A DNA stretch of 64,000 nucleotides. Origin: DASXRU01 sp034665305 (GTDB lineage: Bacteria; Acidobacteriota; Blastocatellia; Pyrinomonadales; Pyrinomonadaceae). The translations under genes and the position numbers were made by a program. The notes below the pieces were generated by a model. The model was given only the letters and a program-made list of their open reading frames with translations. It made no database searches and was not told where the DNA came from. The stretch covers positions 434,001 through 498,000 of the forward strand of contig JAXDFZ010000010.1 of NCBI GenBank assembly GCA_034665305.1, in the 5' to 3' direction. This document shows, piece after piece, positions 41,394-50,359 of the stretch (the first letter of the stretch is position 1; each line of letters starts with the position of its first letter).

Positions 41394-42602
41394 ATGGCCC
41401 AGGATGAACTAATCGATGTGCGCCGGATGATGGCGGCTACCTCAGTCGAGGACCTGAATCGGCTGGCTGAGGAATACTTCGCGCGCGTCACCGATTGGAA
41501 TTACCATTTAGCCAAACCATTCGGCGCCATCGATGAAGTCCCGCAGCTGCTGATCAACTTTGCAGTTATTCTTCAGGGTCTGGGGATCTGTCCTGGGATG
41601 ACCGTGCTGGAATTTGGCGCGGGCACCGGGTGGGCCGCGCGGTTTCTCACTCAACTAGGCTGTCGTGTAATCGCGCTCGACATCTCGCCGACGGCGCTCA
41701 AGATCGGGGCCGAACTCTATCGCCGCCAACCGGTGTTTGGCGAAAAGCCGGAGCCGCAGTTTCTGCAGTTTGATGGCCATCGGATAGAGCTGCCTGATGA
41801 AAGCGTCGACCGCATCGTTTGCCTGGACGCTTTTCATCATGTGCCGAACCCGGGCGATATTTTGCGCGAGTTGGGAAGGGTGTTGCGGCAGGGAGGCATC
41901 GCCGGTTTTGCCGAGCCCGGCCCGCAACATTCGCTTTCGCCGCAATCGCAGTATGAGATGAGGACTTTCGGCGTTGTGGAAAACGATATCGAGATCCGGG
42001 AAATCTGGCGCCAGGCGCAGGCCGCAGGCTTTACGGATATCAAACTAGCGGTTTTCAACGTGCCGGCTTTCCATTTAACTCTCGATGAATTCGAAAAGTT
42101 TCTCAAAGGTGGATCCGGAGCGCGACCTTATGCGGAGGCCGCCGCCGCTTACATGCAAAACCAACGCAGCTTCTTTCTTGCGAAAGGCGAGGCAGCGGCT
42201 TCCGACAGCCGCTATCGGACTGGGCTGCAAGCAAAGATAAAAATCACGCCGAATTCAATCACGGCTGAGGCGGGACAACCGATAACGTTGCACGCGGCCG
42301 TTAAGAACAACAGCAAGTCCGTCTGGTTGCCGCGGAGTGCCGGGCTGGGCGCGGTAATGCTGGGATGTCACGTCTATGACGCGGCGGGCAAAATATTTCA
42401 TCACAGTTATCATTGGGAGGCGCTGACCCCTGATGACGGACGCGCTATTGCGCCGGGCGAGACGGTTGAATTCGCAGTGCACGTTCCTTCATTGCCCGCG
42501 GGAGATTATCTGTTGGAGTTCGACATGGTCAGCAACGATGTGTGCTGGTTCGCGTTAAATGGATCACCAACCGTGAAGGTAACGGCGAGGGTAGCAGGGT
42601 AA
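41394..42602 (+). CDS. Class I methyltransferase with C-terminal beta-sandwich domain (second copy of this plan)
   Basis: 402 residues. The SAM motif is MTVLEFGAGTGWAARFL; VIALDIS and RIVCLDAFHHVPNPGD follow. The region from about residue 280 (KIKITPNSITAEAGQPI) is all-beta, with VKNNSKSVWLPR, IAPGETVEF and FDMVSNDVCWFALNGS. The ending is closely similar in pattern to that of the protein at 18203. A methyltransferase with such a tail could act on an exported glycan. It starts 4 bp after the UbiA-like stop, so the run dprE1, ubiA and this gene looks co-transcribed. Confidence 0.9.
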   Translation: MAQDELIDVRRMMAATSVEDLNRLAEEYFARVTDWNYHLAKPFGAIDEVPQLLINFAVILQGLGICPGMTVLEFGAGTGWAARFLTQLGCRVIALDISPTALKIGAELYRRQPVFGEKPEPQFLQFDGHRIELPDESVDRIVCLDAFHHVPNPGDILRELGRVLRQGGIAGFAEPGPQHSLSPQSQYEMRTFGVVENDIEIREIWRQAQAAGFTDIKLAVFNVPAFHLTLDEFEKFLKGGSGARPYAEAAAAYMQNQRSFFLAKGEAAASDSRYRTGLQAKIKITPNSITAEAGQPITLHAAVKNNSKSVWLPRSAGLGAVMLGCHVYDAAGKIFHHSYHWEALTPDDGRAIAPGETVEFAVHVPSLPAGDYLLEFDMVSNDVCWFALNGSPTVKVTARVAG

Positions 42603-42935
42603 TTTGGAGTGTGCCGGCAGAGCGCTGCGACGACGGCGCTTTGGATATATTTCCCCTCCCACTGGGAAGGGACTCAGGGGAGGGCCTGCACGGACCAGTT
42701 CCTAAATGACGTAGAGCCCTGAAAGGGCGAGTTTTGTGAAGCGCGCCCACGAACCGCGTGCCGATGACCGTTCTCATAGCTGTAAAGAGCCGCAGATGAG
42801 GCAAATCGATTTCGCCCTTTCAGGGCTTTTGACTTCTGAGGATCGGTCGCGTAGGCCCTCCCCTTAATCCCCTCCCAGTGGGAGGGGAAGTTTATCCAAA
42901 GCGGTGTCGCGCTGTGCTTGCCACCGCACTCCAAA
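42602..42935. repeat. Triple-nested palindromes (families A, C and D)
   Basis: The outer family A arms are 42602-42646 and 42894-42935. Inside are family C arms (CCCCTCCCACTGGGAAGGGA... at 42653-42690 and ...CCTCCCAGTGGGAGGGGAA to 42890). Inside those is family D (TAGAGCCCTGAAAGGGCGAG at 42711 and CGCCCTTTCAGGGCTTTT to 42830). The 369-bp gap holds no gene. Successive insertions of one element into another explain the order best. Confidence 0.9.
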
Positions 42936-42971
42936 TTGGTTGGCCGGGTTTAAGTCTCATATTGATTCCAG

Positions 42972-45893
42972 ATGAAGAAAACCACATGGCCGGAATGGTG
43001 GCAATCGCGACGTTATGATGTAGCCGCGATTTCGCTAATCGTTCTGTTCTTTCTGGTGTTCTTCTGGCCCGTGCTTTCCAGCGGTAAGTATTTCGTTACC
43101 AGCGACGGCTTCGTCTATTCCTACCCGCTGCGCACGGTCGCCTGGAACAGCATCCGTTCCGGTCGAATCCCTTTTTGGACTCCGCTGATCCTGTCGGGTT
43201 ATCCATTGTTCTCGATGGCCCAGATCGGGCTCGGGTATCCGCTCACCTGGGGCTACTTGTTTCTGCCGGGACGCGTCGCCGAAGAGATATACACGCTCGC
43301 GCCTTACATTTTCTTTCCCGCCTTTACTTATGCCTACGCACGTGAGATCGGGCGCAGCCGTCTCGCGGCGCTACTGGCGGCGTTCGCCTTCGGTTATGCC
43401 GGCGCGATGATTAGCGCCGTTGCCTACAACGGCATGCTGACTAACGCCATCATGTGGTTGCCTTTGATGCTCATCGCGTTGGAGCGTTCGCGAAAAGGAG
43501 GTTTCGCTTCCTGTCTCTTGGGCGCGACCGGGGCCTATGCCATGTCGGTTCTCACGGGCATCGGGCAAGGTTTTCTGATCACGGGAATGGTGGCGTTCGC
43601 TTACGCGCTGTTCCTGGCTGTGGTTCCTGTGCCTTCTACAAATGAGACGGCGGGAAAGGGAACCGCGCGTTGGGATCGTTGGCGGCCTTTAGGAGTAGCG
43701 ACCGGGGCGCTCGTTCTGGCGGGCGGATTGGCGGCGTTTCAAATTCTGGAAACTCTGGTCGCACAAAGACTCAGCATTCGCAATTCGCTGACGTTTGCGA
43801 CCTTTACGGAAGGCTCATACTCACCATGGGGATTGGTGCAGTCATTTGCCGCGCCGCTTCATTACATCGTCGACGCGTCGGCCTATGTGGTGCCGCTGGC
43901 ATTAGTGCTCGCGATGGCCGGAATTTTCAGTCGTAGAAACTCAGAACGCGATCCGCGCATCTGGTTTTGGACTGCGCTGGCGTTGGCCAGTGTGATCCTG
44001 ATGCTGGGCCAGCACACATTCGTTTATCGCGTCTTGTATCACGTGCCGGTCGTCAACTATTTTCGCGTTCCTGGCCGCCATGCTTTCGAGTGGACGTTTG
44101 CGATCGGCATTCTGGCCGCCTACGGATGGGACGCGGTGGCGCTGCGGGTGGGCCAGGTCGATCAAGAAAAGACGGACTTTTCAAGCCGCCGGCTAATCAT
44201 CTCGCTGATCCTGTTAGCGTTAAGCATCGCGGTGATTATCTGCTGGCGTTACGACCTGGCGCGAATTCCCACCACCTCCGAAGATCTCTTTTATGTCCGC
44301 AGTCGCTATCCCGTGATGCATTACCTCGGCTGGAAAGCGTTGCTAAGCGTATCGACCATCGCACTCTTTTGGATCAGTTGGCGGGTTGCCTCTCGACAAT
44401 GGCGAGTTGGTCTGCTTCTCACCGTTATCCTCGTCGCCTGCTACGCAGAGCCATCGGTTAAGGCGACACGTTGGTGGTGGCCAACGCTGAAAACTGCAGA
44501 TCGATTCGACTCGGCATCGCCCACAACTCGTTTTCTAAAAGACTATCCAGCGGAACAGTATCGCGTCTATACGCGCAGCGTGCTTTTCTCCGAGGACCTG
44601 GTGCCACATCGGCGACTGGAACCGATAAATATGACGATGCTGCACAGGCTGCAGAATGTTGCTGGTTACGAACCTTTGATATTGCAACGATACAGCCGGG
44701 CGCTGGGAGATGTTTTTCTTGACGGCGTCACGCCGCGGCCGGGATATCCGGTTGATAACTCGATACTCGAATCGCGATCTCACGTTCTCGATCTGCTGAA
44801 TACCGGTTTTGTCGTGACGTATTCCGGAATGTCCGTCGAACCCACAAAATTCGTGGAGCAGGGAGGCATCAAGTTTGGCCAGAACTACCCCAACGTTACC
44901 CTCAAGCCCGGCGAGAAAACGACGTTGCCGGCCGTTGCGGCGCAAGCAGATCAACTAGGCCTGGTGACCACGTTATCTTTCTCGGCCGGGTTGCCGGAAG
45001 GAACAGTGATCGCAAAGGTGCGAGTGCTAACGGCGGATGGCCGGAAAATCGAGCGCGAAGTTTTGGCCGGCAGGGACACGGCGGAATGGGCCCATGAGCG
45101 CAGCGACGTGCGTTCGCAAGTGCGCCATCGCCTGGCGCCAATTTTCGACAGTCATCCCACCGGGGAACAGGGAGAAGAATTCACTTATTATCGCTACTAC
45201 ACGCGCATCCCGCTGGACGAACGGGTGCAGATCGAGCGAACTGAAATTGAAAATGTCTCACCCGTCGCTTTCATCACGATTTGGAAAGCCAGTTACTACG
45301 ATTCCCAGAATCACTTTTCGATGCCGTTGCCGCATTACGATTTACGGAAGTGGCAGGCGGTTTATGACTACGACGATGTGATCATCCTGCGGAACAAGAA
45401 CGTGCTGCCGCGTTTGTGGCTGGTGGCCGAGGCTGAGGCGGTTGATGCCGAGCAGGCACTGCGGCGCATCCGCGGGGAAGGCGATAATCCCTTTGATCCG
45501 AAACGAACTGCGCTGTTGGAAGTTGCTCCCGAAAAGCTTCCTTCGTTGCCGGGCGGCGCAGTTTCGGCCAACAGTTCGGCAAGGTTCGTATCTTATGAAA
45601 ACTATCGGCTCGTGATCGAAACAACGACAGACACGCCCACGGTTCTGGTCCTAAGCGAAATTGATTATCCGGGATGGGTAGCGACGGTCGACGGAGCGTC
45701 GGCGCCAATTTACGCGACGGATTATTTGCTGCGAGGGATTGCGCTGGCCGCCGGGCAGCACCGGGTCGAGTTGCACTATGCGGCGCCGGCGGCGCGTACG
45801 GGCGCGATAGTCTCCAGTCTTACGTTGCTGCTGCTGGTTGGGATTGCGATTTACGCGAGGCGAGGCCCGGCAAAGCGCCGCGCGGTTCTTTAG
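42972..45893 (+). CDS. YfhO-like giant membrane protein
   Basis: 973 residues. About twelve helices lie between residues 15 and 510: VAAISLIVLFFLVFFWPVL begins the chain and the conserved WNSIRSGRIPFWTPLILSGYP loop follows, as in the YfhO/BacA-like glycosyltransferase-associated family. A soluble region (about 520-930) follows, with DYPGWVATVDGASAPIYATDYLL just before a last helix, the typical YfhO ending. YfhO proteins act with lipid-linked sugars on wall polymers in Gram-positive bacteria; the role here is inferred. The next gene starts at the base after this stop, so the two are surely co-transcribed. Confidence 0.88.
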   Translation: MKKTTWPEWWQSRRYDVAAISLIVLFFLVFFWPVLSSGKYFVTSDGFVYSYPLRTVAWNSIRSGRIPFWTPLILSGYPLFSMAQIGLGYPLTWGYLFLPGRVAEEIYTLAPYIFFPAFTYAYAREIGRSRLAALLAAFAFGYAGAMISAVAYNGMLTNAIMWLPLMLIALERSRKGGFASCLLGATGAYAMSVLTGIGQGFLITGMVAFAYALFLAVVPVPSTNETAGKGTARWDRWRPLGVATGALVLAGGLAAFQILETLVAQRLSIRNSLTFATFTEGSYSPWGLVQSFAAPLHYIVDASAYVVPLALVLAMAGIFSRRNSERDPRIWFWTALALASVILMLGQHTFVYRVLYHVPVVNYFRVPGRHAFEWTFAIGILAAYGWDAVALRVGQVDQEKTDFSSRRLIISLILLALSIAVIICWRYDLARIPTTSEDLFYVRSRYPVMHYLGWKALLSVSTIALFWISWRVASRQWRVGLLLTVILVACYAEPSVKATRWWWPTLKTADRFDSASPTTRFLKDYPAEQYRVYTRSVLFSEDLVPHRRLEPINMTMLHRLQNVAGYEPLILQRYSRALGDVFLDGVTPRPGYPVDNSILESRSHVLDLLNTGFVVTYSGMSVEPTKFVEQGGIKFGQNYPNVTLKPGEKTTLPAVAAQADQLGLVTTLSFSAGLPEGTVIAKVRVLTADGRKIEREVLAGRDTAEWAHERSDVRSQVRHRLAPIFDSHPTGEQGEEFTYYRYYTRIPLDERVQIERTEIENVSPVAFITIWKASYYDSQNHFSMPLPHYDLRKWQAVYDYDDVIILRNKNVLPRLWLVAEAEAVDAEQALRRIRGEGDNPFDPKRTALLEVAPEKLPSLPGGAVSANSSARFVSYENYRLVIETTTDTPTVLVLSEIDYPGWVATVDGASAPIYATDYLLRGIALAAGQHRVELHYAAPAARTGAIVSSLTLLLLVGIAIYARRGPAKRRAVL

Positions 45894-48044
45894 ATGAACT
45901 TTCTCAAAAGATTTGTGGATAGCTGGTATGGAGTCCTGCTCGTTTCGGGACTGTTCAGCTTTGCCATGATGTATCGCTACATCGTGCCGCTGAATGGAAT
46001 TCTCTACAGGGAGGGCGCCGAAGGGCATGACTGGGGTCAGATGGTTTGGAACCTGTGGTTTGTCAACGAAGCCATTACCGCCGGTCACAATCCTTACTTC
46101 ACGAATCTCTTGTTCTATCCTGTCGGCGCTAACCTGGCCCATCACACGCTGGCCGCGGGATTCTTTCCCGTCACGTTCCTGGTGAAACTTTTTTCTCGTG
46201 GCGATCCGCTTTATCCGATCTATGCCTATCACATAATCATTCTCCTTTGTTTCACCGCCACACTCGCGTGCAGTTATTTCCTTTTGCGTGAACTGGCGAT
46301 CACTCGTTTGGCGGCCGCGATCGCGGCATGCGCGTACGCGTTCTGTGATTACTATCAGATACACACTTTGCATCTGAATTTGCTGGCCGGCTTTTTCCTG
46401 CCGCTGACTGCGCTCTTCCTGGTGCGAGCCTACAAAGAGCCGCAGTCGCCCAACTTCATGTATGCGGTAATAGTTTCAGCCGCCGCCGTCTATTTCACAG
46501 AGTATGCCCTTTATCTTTACCTCGGCATGGTCGTGTTCGCTTCGCTCTGGTTACTATTTCGCGAAACCCGCCGTAGTTTGATCGACGCGATAAGCCAGTT
46601 AGGCGTGAAACGATTGGCCGCAGCGTTCGCGCTTTTCCTGTTACTGGTAATACCGTTTGCAGTGAATTTCGCCAGCGCCCATGGCATCAAACCGCTGCCG
46701 GTCGAGTCGTCTGTTTATTCAGCGAACGTGGCTGCGTTTGTCGTCCCGGGAACGAATCATCCCTTATTGAACAAGGTATTCGGGCCGCTCAATGCACGCG
46801 TCACAGCGGGCCTCGGAGGTTACGAAGCGTTTCTGGGTTTCACCTTGATCATTTTTGCGGGCGTCGGGTTCTTTATTACCAAAAACAGATTGGTACGTAT
46901 CTGTGGTATTAGCGCGATCGTTTTTTACTTGCTGGCACTGGGGCCAACGCTGAAGGTTTTCGGCTCTGATACTGGAACACGTTTGCCCTACTCTTTGCTG
47001 ATGCAGATCCCGCCTTTTGCCATGGGCCGAACCCCCGTGCGTTTCGTTGCGGTCGCGAGTTTCTTTCTGATGATCGTTGCCGCAGCCGGAATGGCCTGGT
47101 TGCATTTTGCCCTGACCCGGCGCCTGGGCCGGAGTTGGGCCCTGGCACTGATGCTGACTTTGTTGGTCGTAACAGTCGCCGGCGCATACACGCGCACCTA
47201 CCGTCGTCACAGTTTTGTTCCCCCGGCTAACTTGCGCGCCCGCGTCATCGGCCCGGTGTTCAATGTTCCGTTGCGTGGCAATGACGGCTACGCATCGCTG
47301 CTTCAGGTCTTCCACGGGCAACCGATAGCTACGGGCTACGTTGCCCGTGAGTCGGTGGAAACCAGGAATCGTTTTCTGGAACTCAAGCGAATTTACGATC
47401 ACGGTGGGCCGGATTTTTGCGACCGCATCACCGCGCTGGGTTTTCGCAATATCGTGATCACTGGCGGCGAAGTAGTAGTTCCGTTAGAACTGTCGCGGTG
47501 CAGCATTCCCGTAATCGATTTGCGCAGCGATCCATCCTGGCTGCGAAGTTTTCCTGCTTTCGCCGGCAACGATGTACCGCGCTTTCCGGATTACCCTTAT
47601 GGAGTCACTCTCGATTTCGGCTTCACTAACCGGGACGGTTACGAACGACTGGCGGACAAGTATCTCTGGTACGGATGGAGCGGGCCCGAAAAAAATTCAC
47701 GTTGGACCGAACGGGCCAGGGCGGCCATAACGTTTAAAGTAACTGAGGTATCAGCCGCCGTAGTTCATTTGCAAATGGCGCCATTTCTCGTGCCGGGCAA
47801 ACTTGCCAGCCAGCGAGTTGAGATTGAACTCAACGATCAGCGAGTCACTTCGTTGTCGCTTGCTAATGGAGCCTTTAATGAGTACGAAATCAGTTTGCCA
47901 CTCAGTGCGATGCGCGAAGAGAACGTGCTCACATTCAGTTTGCCGGACGCGACGTCGCCCCAATCACTCGGTGTCAGCGAGGACACGCGGCTGCTGGGAA
48001 TTAACGTTAAGTGGTTGACGATCAGTCAGAACCGCCCGCGGTAG
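45894..48044 (+). CDS. GT-C-like membrane protein with YGWS module (paralogue 3)
   Basis: 716 residues. Its ATG abuts the previous stop. It has about eleven helices; the first loop has HDWGQMVWNLWFVNEAI and then FYPVGANLAHHTLAAGFFPV, and MGRTPVRFVAVASFF is a later conserved block. The C-terminal region contains FCDRITALGFRNIVI and ends with the shared module: YLWYGWSGPEKNSRWTE, APFLVPGKLASQRV and LPDATSPQSLGVSEDTRLLG. The next gene is a paralogue. The chain is probably an envelope glycosyltransferase, but no family name is certain. Confidence 0.85.
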   Translation: MNFLKRFVDSWYGVLLVSGLFSFAMMYRYIVPLNGILYREGAEGHDWGQMVWNLWFVNEAITAGHNPYFTNLLFYPVGANLAHHTLAAGFFPVTFLVKLFSRGDPLYPIYAYHIIILLCFTATLACSYFLLRELAITRLAAAIAACAYAFCDYYQIHTLHLNLLAGFFLPLTALFLVRAYKEPQSPNFMYAVIVSAAAVYFTEYALYLYLGMVVFASLWLLFRETRRSLIDAISQLGVKRLAAAFALFLLLVIPFAVNFASAHGIKPLPVESSVYSANVAAFVVPGTNHPLLNKVFGPLNARVTAGLGGYEAFLGFTLIIFAGVGFFITKNRLVRICGISAIVFYLLALGPTLKVFGSDTGTRLPYSLLMQIPPFAMGRTPVRFVAVASFFLMIVAAAGMAWLHFALTRRLGRSWALALMLTLLVVTVAGAYTRTYRRHSFVPPANLRARVIGPVFNVPLRGNDGYASLLQVFHGQPIATGYVARESVETRNRFLELKRIYDHGGPDFCDRITALGFRNIVITGGEVVVPLELSRCSIPVIDLRSDPSWLRSFPAFAGNDVPRFPDYPYGVTLDFGFTNRDGYERLADKYLWYGWSGPEKNSRWTERARAAITFKVTEVSAAVVHLQMAPFLVPGKLASQRVEIELNDQRVTSLSLANGAFNEYEISLPLSAMREENVLTFSLPDATSPQSLGVSEDTRLLGINVKWLTISQNRPR

Positions 48045-48056
48045 CGGGCCTGCCGA

Positions 48057-48133
48057 TTGCTGAATGCGGATTTCGGATTGCGGATAATGAAACAACTAGC
48101 CGATTCACCCTCAATCCGCACTCCGCATTCCGC
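48057..48133. repeat. Palindrome at the start of the paralogue 4 gene
   Basis: GCTGAATGCGGATTTCGGAT on the left and TCAATCCGCACTCCGCATTC on the right are imperfect reverse complements. The gene start (ATG at 48087) lies between the arms, so the first about 15 codons come from repeat DNA. Confidence 0.75.
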
Positions 48134-50276
48134 CTTCCGAAATCGCACCGCGGGCACCTTTGTTATCTGTCTGCTGTTTTCCCTGGTGATGGTTTACCAC
48201 TTCGTCGTTCCGCTTGATGCCGTCCTGGCCAGTGAGGGAAAAGTTTGGAACGACCCGGCACATTCAATCTGGAGTCTATGGCTGGTAACTGAAAACATTT
48301 CGAGCGGCCGGAGTCCTTATCATACTGATCGCATTTTTTATCCAGTCGGCGCCGACCTGACCCATCACACGCTTTCGCCCGGCTTTTTTCCTGTCACTTT
48401 TCTGGTCAAGAAACTTTCGCGGAACGCTCCGATGTATCCGATCTACGCCTATCGAATCATCGTCTGGCTTTGCTTCACGCTGCTTTTGTATTTTCAATAC
48501 CTGCTGTTGCGGCAGTTGCAATTCACGCGTTTGGCGGCGGCCATTGGCGGCGTGGCCTTTGCCTTTGCTGATTTTTTCCATGAGCACTCGCCACACCTCA
48601 GTTTATTGGCCGGGTTTTTCATTCCCCTGACCGCCTTGTGTTTGGTGCGACTGTACCGCCGGACGTCGTCTAGGAATTTAGTGGTGGCGGGACTGTCTCT
48701 GGGGATGGCGATCTACTTTACTGAGCTGGCGCTTTATATCGTTTTAGCCCTGACCGTTTTTCTGCTGGCCGCGTCGCTTCACCGCAGCCACAGAACCATC
48801 CTAAAAGAGAAAATTCGCGCGCTGGGCATGCGGCGCATCCTGCTGACAGGCGCGCTCAGCGTTGCGATCATGATGCCGTTCCTGCTCAATCACTTCTCCA
48901 GCAAAGTGATTAAGCCGCCCGTAATGGAGTCTTCGAATTACTCTGCAAATCTTGCAGGTTTCGTCATTCCGGAACCGAACCGCACGCCACTTTACGGCAA
49001 CATGTTCGCCGCGCTCTCGGCGCGTCTGACCAAGGGAAGCGACGGGCGCGAAACGTTCATCGGTTTTCCGGTGCTGCTGTTTGCAATCGTCGGGTTGCTA
49101 GCATTGAAAGACAGGATGATACGCGTAGCGGCGACTGTCGCGCTGGTGTTTCTAATCCTGAGTCTGGGACCGACGCTGAAAATGTTTGGCACGGAAACCA
49201 GTGTGCCGCTGCCGTACGCGTTGCTGATGAAGTTACCGCCGTTCGATCTCGGGCGCACGCCGATCCGATTTGTGGTAATTGCGATTTTCTTTCTGACGAT
49301 CATCGCCGGCGCCGGCCTAACCTGGACGCAGACAACATTGCAGTCCGCCAAAGGATCAAAGGCCGCGCTTACCCTCTTGTTGTTAGTGTTTCTGTGGACG
49401 GCGACGGAAGCTTACTGGCCGTTCCCACGGCAAATGCCTTTTCATCCGCCGGCGGAACTGGCCCAAATCGTCGCTGGTCCAGTATTGAACTTGCCCGCCT
49501 CGCGTTTCGATGGATATGCCGCGCTGCTGCAGGTATTTCATCACCAGCCAATTGCCACGGGTTACATCTCTCGTTTCTCCGAGGAACAAGTTGCGCAGGT
49601 TGAGAATCTGGCGCGCGTCGTTGATAAGGAAAGCGATGCGTGTAGCGAACTGGCGCGGCAGGGAATCCGCAACCTCATCATGAACCCGGTTCCATACCTT
49701 GAGGCGCCTTATCACTTTGGATCGTGCCCCCTGAACATTCTCGACTTGCGCCTTAAGGCTTCTTACTCGCGCTACGAAATGGGTGCGCGAATTGATCTCT
49801 CAAGCGCGTCTTCAGAACGGTTTCTGGGGTACGGCTGGAGTCCGGGGGAACCGAATGCTCGTTGGACGGAACGAGGCAAGGCCATCGTATATTTTGCGTT
49901 GGACCAGCCACAGATCGTCACTTCGAGGACGTCTCCATCCCGCGCAGCAAGTCTGCTTTTACGTATGGCACCCTTTCTGGCTGCAGGTAAGCTGGATCAT
50001 CAGCGGGTGATAATTAAGATGAATGGTCATGAATTACAGACTCTGACCCTGGCTACTAATGAAACGATTGAGTATTCAGTACCAGTGGGGGCGGGTTTGC
50101 TTGGTATCGAGAATGTTCTGAGTTTGGAGTTACCGGACGCGGAATCGCCGAAGCGACTGGGAGTGGGCGAAGACACTCGGCGGCTGGGTGTCAGCGTTCA
50201 ATGGCTGCAACTCGATCCAGCTGTCGAGCCCTTTCAAGCTCTTCACTGGGATCGCGGGCGTCCCGCCCGCAACTGA
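48087..50276 (+). CDS. GT-C-like membrane protein with YGWS module (paralogue 4)
   Basis: 729 residues from the ATG at 48087; a TTG ten codons upstream is also open. It is a tandem paralogue of the gene before it: WSLWLVTENISSG, FYPVGADLTHHTLSPGFFPV and LGRTPIRFVVIAIFF. The first residues up to about SAFRNRT are encoded in a palindrome, and the last ones (HWDRGRPARN) in another, so both ends of the gene have been shaped by repeats. The shared module is FLGYGWSPGEPNARWTE, MAPFLAAGKLDHQRV and LPDAESPKRLGVGEDTRRLG. Function as for paralogue 3. Confidence 0.83.
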   Translation: MKQLADSPSIRTPHSAFRNRTAGTFVICLLFSLVMVYHFVVPLDAVLASEGKVWNDPAHSIWSLWLVTENISSGRSPYHTDRIFYPVGADLTHHTLSPGFFPVTFLVKKLSRNAPMYPIYAYRIIVWLCFTLLLYFQYLLLRQLQFTRLAAAIGGVAFAFADFFHEHSPHLSLLAGFFIPLTALCLVRLYRRTSSRNLVVAGLSLGMAIYFTELALYIVLALTVFLLAASLHRSHRTILKEKIRALGMRRILLTGALSVAIMMPFLLNHFSSKVIKPPVMESSNYSANLAGFVIPEPNRTPLYGNMFAALSARLTKGSDGRETFIGFPVLLFAIVGLLALKDRMIRVAATVALVFLILSLGPTLKMFGTETSVPLPYALLMKLPPFDLGRTPIRFVVIAIFFLTIIAGAGLTWTQTTLQSAKGSKAALTLLLLVFLWTATEAYWPFPRQMPFHPPAELAQIVAGPVLNLPASRFDGYAALLQVFHHQPIATGYISRFSEEQVAQVENLARVVDKESDACSELARQGIRNLIMNPVPYLEAPYHFGSCPLNILDLRLKASYSRYEMGARIDLSSASSERFLGYGWSPGEPNARWTERGKAIVYFALDQPQIVTSRTSPSRAASLLLRMAPFLAAGKLDHQRVIIKMNGHELQTLTLATNETIEYSVPVGAGLLGIENVLSLELPDAESPKRLGVGEDTRRLGVSVQWLQLDPAVEPFQALHWDRGRPARN

Positions 50277-50357
50277 GCGTACAGCGACGCGTTTCTTTTG
50301 AAGATCTAATTAGGTGAGTTTGCGGGCGTGACGCCCGCGGTCCCAGTGAAGAGCTTG
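50235..50357. repeat. Palindrome between convergent genes (possible two-way terminator)
   Basis: CAAGCTCTTCACTGGGATCG... (50235-50274) and its near reverse complement (50317-50357) flank about 40 bases. The left arm contains the stop of paralogue 4; the right arm ends two bases before the wzt-like stop. A hairpin here would cap both transcripts. Confidence 0.88.
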
Positions 50358-50359
50358 CG

